Below are positions 56,579-64,000 of a stretch of 64,000 bases of DNA, one piece after another. A model generated the notes under the pieces. It searched no databases. It saw nothing but the letters and a program-made list of their open reading frames with translations, and was not told where the DNA came from. Location: contig CP092886.1 in assembly GCA_030710605.1 (NCBI GenBank), positions 55,767,956-55,831,955 of the forward strand. The letters run 5' to 3'. The stretch is from Cordylochernes scorpioides (Eukaryota; Arthropoda; Arachnida; Pseudoscorpiones; Chernetidae). The position numbers and the translations under genes are program-made. Numbering within the stretch: position 1 is the first letter of the stretch; each line of letters starts with the position of its first letter.

Positions 56579-57179
56579 TATATGGTATACAAATAATTTT
56601 TGTCTGAAATTTCTAAAACTAGTATTGTGGCTCATTCATTATCTCAATCTTTTAGTTTTTTGTTACTGGTGTGATAAGCCAAATTCAGTTTTTAATGCAT
56701 CGTTAAAGGGAGATGTGCCTTTTTGGAAAATATATATTCTGAAAAGCATACTTTGTAAATATATATTAGTATAATGTACATGTTTCACGCCTATATTAGG
56801 CCTGGTAACGAGCTAGAGCTTGACAATAGACGAGGCACCTTTCAATCCGTCTAAACTTATTTTGAAAACTACGCATTTATCACGAACTACCTATGACTAC
56901 CTATTCAGTTACGAAAATTAGCAAAATACAAAATTAACAATTCAGTAAAAAGAGGTTATATATTTGTCACATGTCTTTCAAATATCATCAATACCGCCTT
57001 AGCGCCTTCGTGGGTATCAATTACAATTTTGCCATGACTAAAGAATTTTTCCCATTTGTGTGTAAATAGAGATGAAAAAAAGATATATACATTTTAAAAC
57101 TTATCAAAAATATAAATAAAATTGCAAATTTGTTATGATATACCATAAATTTCATGTTAAAAGGGCTTTAGTAGCTTGA
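56579..57179. other. Non-coding spacer
   Basis: AT-rich; the plus-strand frame at 56256-56774 crosses the TE end and is not supported as coding. Confidence 0.45.
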
Positions 57180-59310
57180 AATATATAACTATATTCTAAA
57201 TGCATAACGAGGTGGCCTACACGTGTAACGACGTGTTCTATATGTATAGTGATGTAGTCTATACATGTGTGATGACAACGTAGCATACATGTGTAACGAG
57301 GTGGTGTAGATGTGCAAGTACGCGTTCTATATGTATAGTTATGTGGTCTACATGTGTGATGACGACGTGGCATACATGTGTAACGAGGTGGTGTACATGT
57401 AAAAGCACGTGTTCTATATGCATAGTTATGTGGTCTACATGTGTGATGACGACGTGGCATACATGTGTAACGAAGTGGCCTACTCGTGTAACGACGTGTT
57501 CTAGTTGTATAGTTATGTGGTCTACACATGTGTGATGACGACGTGGCATACATGTGTAACGAAGTGGCCTACTCGTGTGTAACGACGTGTTCTAGTTGTA
57601 TAGTTATGTGGGTCTACACATGTGTGATGACGACGTGGCATACATGTGTAACGAAGTGGTCTACTCGTGTGTAACGACGTGTTCTAGTTGTATAGTTATG
57701 TGGTCTACACATGTGTGATGACGACGTGGCATACATGTGTAACGAAGTGGCCTACTCGTGTGTAACGACGTGTTCTAGTTGTATAGTTATGTGGTCTACA
57801 CATGTGTGATGACGACGTGGCATACATGTGTAACGAGGTGGTGTACACGTGTAAGTACGTGTTCTATATGTATAATTATGTGGTCCACACATGTGTGATG
57901 ACGACGTGGCATACATGTGTAACGAGGTGGTGTACACGTGTAAGTACGTGTTCTATATGTATAGTGATGTGGTCTACATGTGTTATGACGACGTGGCATA
58001 CATGTGTAACGGAGTGGCCTACACGTGTAAGTACGTGTTCTATATGTATAGTTATGTAATCTACATGTGTGATGACGATGTGGCATATATGTGTAACGAG
58101 GTGGTTTAAACGTGTAAGTACGTGTTCTATATGTATAGTGACGTGGTCTACATGTGTGATGACGATGTAGCATACATGTGCAACGAAGTGGTGTACTCGT
58201 GTAAATACGTGTTCTATATATATATATATATACTAGCGGATGTACCCGGCTTCGCCCAGGTTTTTCTCGAGGGAATGTTTGTAGTCTAGTAATAAGAAAA
58301 TATACTACACCTAAAAACTATCAGAGAAAAGAGAAACCACGGAAGGTGAACAGAAAAATGCTTACAATGGATGTATATGTTTACGATATCAAGTTAAATA
58401 AAAACAAAGATAAAATGTGCAAATGTTGGTCACTATAAATTTGTATATTTGTTAGGCGAAATTAGAAACATGATAATTATCTTAAAATTGCTTGTATTGA
58501 ATATTTTTTTAGATTGAGATTATTAGCTAGTATGTAAAAAAATTAACTCTGTTGAAATTTAATTTTGTATTTATATATAAATAAAATTAACTCTGTTGAT
58601 TTTTTTTGTATTTAATCGATAACAGCGAAGTTACGCATGTTAATGTTAGGAAATATATTTTGATGTTAAGCAAAACCTGCTCCATATCGTTTTACATAAA
58701 TGTTGAAAATTTGGTTGAAATTGATGCATTGTAACGAAAGTTTTTAGTGATGTCCACTTACGAAATTTCCATTTTATTAATATAGATATTGATGTGGTCT
58801 ACATGTGTGATGACGATGTGGCATACATGTGTAACGAGGTGGTGTATTCGTGTAAATACGTGTTCTCTATGTATAGTGATGTGGTCTACATGTGTGATGA
58901 CGACGTGGCATACATGTGTAACGAGGTAGTGTACTCGTGTAAGTACGTGTTCTATATGTATAGTGATGTAATCTCCATGTGTGATGGCGATGTGGCATAC
59001 ATGTGTAACGAGGTGGTGTACACGTGTAAGTACGTGTTCTATATGTATAGTTATGTGGTCTATACATGTGTGATGACGACGTGGCATACATGTGTAATGA
59101 GGTGGTCTACACGTGTAAGTACGTGTTCTATATGTTTAGTTATGTAATCTACATGTGTGATGACGACGTGGCATACATGTGTAACGAGGTGGTCTACACG
59201 TGTAAGTACGTGTTCTAGTTGTATAGTTATGTGGTCTACACATGTGTAATGACGACGTAAAATAAACGTGTAGCGAAGTGGTCTACGGTGGTCTACACGT
59301 GTAAGTATGT
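57180..59310. repeat. 87-90-bp tandem repeat array, interrupted by a TE
   Basis: The unit runs TGGCATACATGTGTAACGAG, GTGGTGTACACGTGTAAGTA, CGTGTTCTATATGTATAGTG, ATGTGGTCTACATGTGTGAT, GACGACG. About 17-18 units in total, split between 57180-58230 and 58788-59310. Units of 87 or 90 bp keep several frames open on both strands, giving spurious peptides of up to about 130 residues. The inserted TE at 58231-58787 is not repeated. Confidence 0.97.
58231..58787 (+). mobile_element. TE family F, copy 3, inserted in the tandem array
   Basis: Starts TACTAGCGGATGTACCCGGC, TTCGCCCAGG after a (TA)n run and ends near ATTTCCATTTTATTAATATA. Array units resume at once on the right. The break falls in the TATATGTATA part of a unit. 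Confidence 0.8.
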
Positions 59311-60121
59311 GTTATATTAAATGTAAGGATTCTCACTCTCAACATCAGAGTAGCATCGTACTTTTAAAACCGTATTTATAAGTTGTATTATCTTAAGATA
59401 AACGAGTGGGATAGCAGTTGAGGACAAATGTACGTGGCCTTCAAGGAATACAGAGTTATAAAAGAGAAACCTATTAATTCCTCCCAGTAATGTATTTGCT
59501 TATCCTCTCCTAAACTATCCTGTTCTCACATATTGGATTTCGCAACCCGCTATAAGTCTAGCTTCATATATATACAGGGGTGATCCAAAAGTCCCGCACA
59601 ACTTTAAAAATTAATAACTCCGCGAATATTTGCGCTAGAGCAATGCGGTAAACACCATTGTGTTCAGGATGCAATGGGATTTTTTATGGCAAATAATGAA
59701 AAATTCGAAATTGATTTTAGTTACAATTTTATTCGCCAGATGGCGCTCTACCAAAATCAGAGATTCAGCGGCCAAATTTTTTGATAAATTGAAAAATATA
59801 ACTGATCGACACGTATTTTTCCTTTTTGAATACCAGGAAAGAACCCTAATAATATCAAATAACAAATTAATAAAACACCACTTCGCCAAAAGTATGAAGC
59901 ATTGGTTAACGATTTTCAAATACAATCAGAGATATGTAAAATAGGTAAATGCAAATTGAAGCATGTAGCAAAAAGAAAATTGATATTTTAGATACGGTTT
60001 GTTTCCGAAGATAATAAATTTCTAATATTTTTAATTCAACTCTCACTCAGTATCGATTATATTTATTTTAATTCATTTGAAAAATATGTATCTATCTCTG
60101 ATAATTTATTTTACTCTGGAA
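59311..60121. other. Stretch with one mariner-like terminus
   Basis: CAGGGGTGATCCAAAAGTCC at about 59576-59595 resembles a mariner-type TIR, but no matching inverted end is seen. Overlapping frames on both strands at 59635-59944 (94-96 codons) show no transposase motif. Confidence 0.4.
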
Positions 60122-60860
60122 TGCCGTTGTTGTTGTCGTGTCCAATAAAGAGCCTTAAATGTATCCATGCACCTCCATCACAGCAGCAGCAATGTCCACT
60201 ATCTTGGGTGTGTAAAGCTGCTGCTCTGGGTTTATGTCAATTTTCTGCAAGGCTGCGGCCATTGGTGGCTATGAGAATATGTGGGTAGGTGTAGGTTCCA
60301 CACCAGGACAATTGTTGCATGCCCTATAGGTTCTTGTACCATCTGGATGTATTCTTATTTTTTGTTTAATTATCTTGTTTTTTGACAAAGAATCAGCGTC
60401 AAATAATGACATTTGTTCTTTCCTTTGGCTCAACTTTCTGGCTTCCTTTGTCAATTCAAATGCCATTTCATTACCCCCGATCCCAGCATGGGCAGAGATC
60501 CAATGTAGAATGCAGTTATTCTACAATGGTTCCAGTTGGGTAAGAAACGAGTGTATTTTCTGTGTGATTTTAGTATTGCCCTTCTGAATTGCTTCTAGAG
60601 CGGATATGGAGTCGCTGTATATTAAAATTCCTTCTGCTTGATGCAGGGATGGTTGGTTAAGGCATAAATCAAGGGCTTTCCAGATAGCTGTCAGTTCACA
60701 AGTGAAGTTTGACGAAATCTGTCCTGCTCCTTCTTTGATTTTGATGTTTGTTCCATCTTGCAGTATTATGTTAATTCCGGCCCCTCCATTACTCAGGGTA
60801 AGGTCTGAAGATCCATCTGTATAAGCTGTTAAAGGGCGTGGCCTAGCATTTTTAATCAAG
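60122..60860 (-). mobile_element. LINE family B 3' portion (5'-truncated)
   Basis: On the minus strand it starts inside an RNase H domain and runs to a 3' end with GCTGCTGCTGTGATGGAGG, GGCTCTTTATTGGACACGAC and (AAC)n. The 3' motifs recur at 41.5 and 20.0 kb. Abuts a second LINE head to head at 60860. Confidence 0.85.
60269..60859 (-). pseudogene. LINE RNase H domain with one nonsense codon
   Basis: About 197 codons in one frame. It reads AYTDGSSDLTLSNGGAGI (first catalytic Asp), CELTAIWKAL (Glu), ILIYSDSISALEAI (Asp), then a stop at 60521-60523 and, in the same frame, LHWISAHAGIGGNEMAFEL (His/Glu-region motif). These are the landmarks of the RNase H that follows reverse transcriptase in I/R1/Jockey-group LINEs. 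The reverse transcriptase itself is missing. Confidence 0.88.
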
Positions 60861-60863
60861 AAT

Positions 60864-63800
60864 TTGTACTATGAAGACATAGCCATTAATATTCCAAACA
60901 CATTAGACCTCGAAGCCCAAGGTATCAAAGTCTACCTCAATCAAAACAAAGCCACCAACATATACAATATGTATCACCTTCCAAACAATACATTTATTGA
61001 GACGATGGAACAATGGCTCAATTTCTTACAGACAACACTATTATTGTAGGTGACCTTAATGCCAAACATCAACTATGAGGATGTTCTACGCCAAACCCAA
61101 GAGGCAAATACTATCAAACATATTTGAAGACAATGCCTTCATTTGCTAAAAAATGATGGGAATCCTACCCATCATTCCTACAAGCTATAATACTGCACAA
61201 GCCCTTGATATAAGTTTTTACTATCCTGACATTTTCAACAAATGCAAATAGCAAATATTAAAAAGTTTAGGAAGTGATCATTTGCCTAATTTGATAGAAA
61301 TCAGCACCAAGACCAAAACTAGCTCAATTAAGAAAAATTCTGGAACTTCAAAAGGCTAATATGATATCTTTCGAAAACACCATTATTGAAGCAGCCAAAG
61401 TTTCAATACCAAGAGGTAATATTAAGAAATGGATTCCAAATTATACACACCAGGCAAAAAATATTCAAACACTTATAACTAAAAGAAATGAACTACAAAA
61501 AGGTGCACCCAAAACCAAACAAATTGTAGAACTGAATTAAACATTGTGATTGCAAAAATAAAAGATTATACGTAAATGTGAAAAGGGAAAAAATGGAAAC
61601 AAACCTGTGAAAACCTGAACCCAAGAAACCCAAATACAAAACTTTGGAATTTGGCAAAACAAATTGACAGAGTCCAGCCACAAACTGAAAACACAAATAT
61701 GATTAAGAATACAGATGGTACACCAGCAATAATGACAAAATTGCTGCCAATCTTTTAGGTAATTCATATCAAATAAGTAGTAAAATCAAGGTTGAAAAAG
61801 GCCCGAAAGATTATTCATGACAGTAAAAATGTCACCAGTACTCATAATATTTTCCATGAATAAAATCAATATGAAAGAGCTAGCTTATGCATTAGAAAAC
61901 ACTGACCTAAACAAGACTCCTGGGCCAGATGGAATCCATGGCCGAATTAAATCAAACTTGGGCAAAATTGGCAAAGAAAGACTTCTTAATATTTTCAATA
62001 ACTCCTGGAAAACTGGAAAATTGCCTCAAGACTGTAAAAATGCAACAATAATTCCCATTAAAAAACTTGACAAATATGCTGATGACCCAAAAAACTACCG
62101 ACCTATCTCCCTCACAATATTTGCTGCAAATTAATGGAAAAAATTATACTCAGACGACTCACCTACCACCTCGACACAAGAAATCTCTGACCAGAAGAAC
62201 AATATGGATTTAGGAAAGGACATGAGACAATAGACCAACTCTTATTTTACACACAAAAGGTAAAAGATGCACAAAACAAAAACCAACTAACAACACCATA
62301 GCTGCTTTTTAGACCTTACACAAGCTTTTGATAAGGTATGGAAAAACAAGTTAATTACAAAATTATACAAACATTTCAAAATTGATGGAAAAGCTATAAC
62401 TTGGATAAATGATTCCCTTAAAAATATATACATCAGGGTCAAATATAATGGCACTCTATATAAAACCTTCAAATTGTACCAAGGATTACCACAAGGATCA
62501 GTCCTTAGCCCAACTCTCTTCAGCCTATTTATTGCAGGCATAGAAGAAAACTTTTCACATAAAACCAATATTGGACTTTTCGCTGATGACATTATTCTAT
62601 GGAGCAGCAACACTAACTGGAAAAAAGCTGAAAGAGATTTGAACAAGACTCTTCTCCACCTAGAAAAATTTGCTAATAAACATAAATTAGAATTTAACCC
62701 CCAAAATCTGAAACCTGTCTTTTTACTACCGATAAGAAACTATACAAAATAAGACCAAATATTATTCTGAAAGAACAACAATTGCAATATAATAAACATC
62801 CTAAATATCTCGGCTACACCCTAGATCAGAAATTAACTCCAGTAAACATATTGAAGGAGTTGTTAGAAAAGGAAGAGACCGACTAAAAATCTTGAAATAT
62901 ATTTCAGGAAGAGTGGGGAGCTGAAGCAACAACACTAAAATTAACTTACACATCTCTAATGAGACCTATCTTGGAATATGGATATCAAATCTATGGTACA
63001 ACATCTGAAACAAATTTAAAAGCACTGGAAAGGATACAACTAAATGCAACTAGAATTATTACAGGTCTCCGAAATACCTGCCCTGATAATATTGTACTCT
63101 ACGAGGCAGACATTATGCCCTTAAAGGATAGAATAAAATACAGTCTGCCAAAATATAAACAGAATCTAGAGTTATGAAAACAAACACAGAACTTTCAATT
63201 ACATACTTAATTGGGAACCCAATATAAGACTCAAAAAAGAAGGCCCTCTCCACCTGGCCAAAAGAAATGGATTTTAAAATATAAAGTGGAAAAATATTAT
63301 TTAGCTGAAAAAATATCTCCATGCGAACCACTAACAAAATGTTATTTTTAATGCCACTTTAAATGAACCCACCAACAAACAATACCAAAATCCAGAATAC
63401 TTAAAACAATTATCATTAGAAATAATAAATGTGAAATTCCTAAAAATGCAATAACTATCTATACAGATGGTAGCAGAGACGAGTTGGGACACACTGGCAG
63501 TGGCTCTCTCATTAAAACCACTAATGGCAATGAGAAAATAAACAAAAGAAACCCAGAATTTTGCTCAGTCTTCAGATCAGAACTTATAGCCATCTATGAA
63601 GTCTTAAAATCCATCAGAAACACTAAACATCACGTTTTTGGATTCTTACTGATAGTAGAAGTGCCATACAACACTTGAGTCACACAGGGGAACTTAGAGA
63701 CAAAGTAAGCAGGAACATAATTGGTTATCTCCAAAAAACTCTCAATACCTCAAAAATTCACCTTCAATGGATACCCTTACATGTTAGCATTGGAGGCAAT

Positions 63801-64000
63801 GAAGCTGCTGATGCGCTATCGAAAAAAGGCACAAAAGAACCCTTGCTACAGAAAAATAAACTTACTTTTAAAGAAATAGAAAACAGCAGCCAAAATAAAC
63901 AAGAACTGGAGGATCCCACCTAAGCACAGTTGGTACACCCTAGAAGCAGATGGCCACCCAGACCTTTCGGTCCACAAGCCGGCATGCGAAGCATGCCCTT
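60864..64000 (+). pseudogene. Degenerate LINE: endonuclease, reverse transcriptase, RNase H; runs off the window
   Basis: Pieces in order, in several frames: endonuclease (60864-61075, ending VGDLNAKHQ); RT thumb-side and palm (61817-62134, TPGPDGIHGRI, IIPIKKLDKYADDPKNYRPI); motif A region near 62300-62340 (LDLTQAFDKVW-like); GLPQGSVLSPTLFSLF and the FADDIILWSS catalytic motif (62474-62752); RPILEYGYQIYG (62959-63177); RNase H (63440-63900: IYTDGSRD, RSELIAIYEVL, LQWIPLHVSIGGNEAADALS). Many stops and frameshifts separate them, so it is dead. Its RNase H differs from that on the minus strand next to it, so these are two families. FADD replaces YADD, as is common in this LINE group. Confidence 0.9.

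Noticed and set aside
57152-59147. Long open frames on both strands in the 57-59 kb array, up to 133 codons.
   Set aside because: They arise because units are 87 or 90 bp (multiples of 3); peptides are periodic Tyr/Thr/His-rich strings and several frames are open at once.
60122-62134. Twin-priming inversion of a single LINE at 60.86 kb.
   Set aside because: The minus-strand RNase H and the plus-strand RNase H (63.4-63.9 kb) are different in sequence, so the halves are not from one copy.

Overview
This is eukaryotic, almost certainly arthropod, genomic DNA. It is AT-rich and mostly non-coding, with many simple and tandem repeats and a mixed load of arthropod-type mobile elements: mariner, pogo/Tigger-like, several LINE families, a tRNA-derived SINE and MITEs. 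There are no operons or bacterial features. The species cannot be named from the sequence.

Host genes are few. One GC-rich coding exon (48010-48593, + strand) carries two zinc fingers and looks like the terminal exon of a ZFHX/zfh2-type zinc-finger homeobox gene, followed by a probable 3' UTR. Two identical intact tRNA-Gly(GCC) genes lie at 2866-2936 (-) and 47123-47193 (+), about 44 kb apart. The 48 kb left of the exon may be its last intron or a gene desert. It contains scattered GC-richer patches (for example 14085-14245, 18630-18940, 20340-20530, 43160-43480, 44260-44480) that look like conserved non-coding/enhancer candidates; that is inference only.

The most interesting object is a nearly intact non-LTR retrotransposon at 30525-35281, flanked by a 9-bp target-site duplication and inserted inside another repeat. 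ORF1 has a hydrophobic N-terminus ending in a virus-like 2A motif (GIEQNPGP), then a coiled coil and an L1-ORF1p-like nucleic-acid-binding region. A single in-frame TAG separates ORF1 from an endonuclease/reverse-transcriptase ORF2. ORF2 has no usable ATG before its first catalytic residues, so it points to read-through, reinitiation or a one-base lesion in a polyprotein.

Layout: 0-0.77 kb, 32-bp tandem array. 2.6-3.2 kb, TE with an embedded tRNA-Gly. 5.6-6.5 kb, foldback element and a 697-bp inverted repeat. 8.5-11.5 kb, MITEs, SINE and repeat fragments. 15.8-16.8 kb, LINE relic. 17.7-18.2 kb, 108-bp array. 20.8-22.6 kb, mariner pseudogene with perfect TIRs and an inverted fragment. 22.9-25.6 kb, palindrome, second SINE, MITE and LINE relic. 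28-30 kb, tandem arrays. 30.4-35.5 kb, LINE nested in repeat family A. 38.1-39.4 kb, 66-bp array. 40.6-41.6 kb, mariner and LINE relics. 45-50 kb, degenerate arrays, tRNA-Gly and the zinc-finger exon. 50-56.6 kb, repeat-A copies, mariner relic, direct repeat and pogo-like element. 57.2-59.3 kb, about 87-bp array split by a TE. 60.1-64 kb, two degenerate RNase H-bearing LINEs head to head.

A recurring theme is a small module, an RNA-like hairpin followed by GAAATATTG, seen at five places with stems that differ in sequence but still pair.
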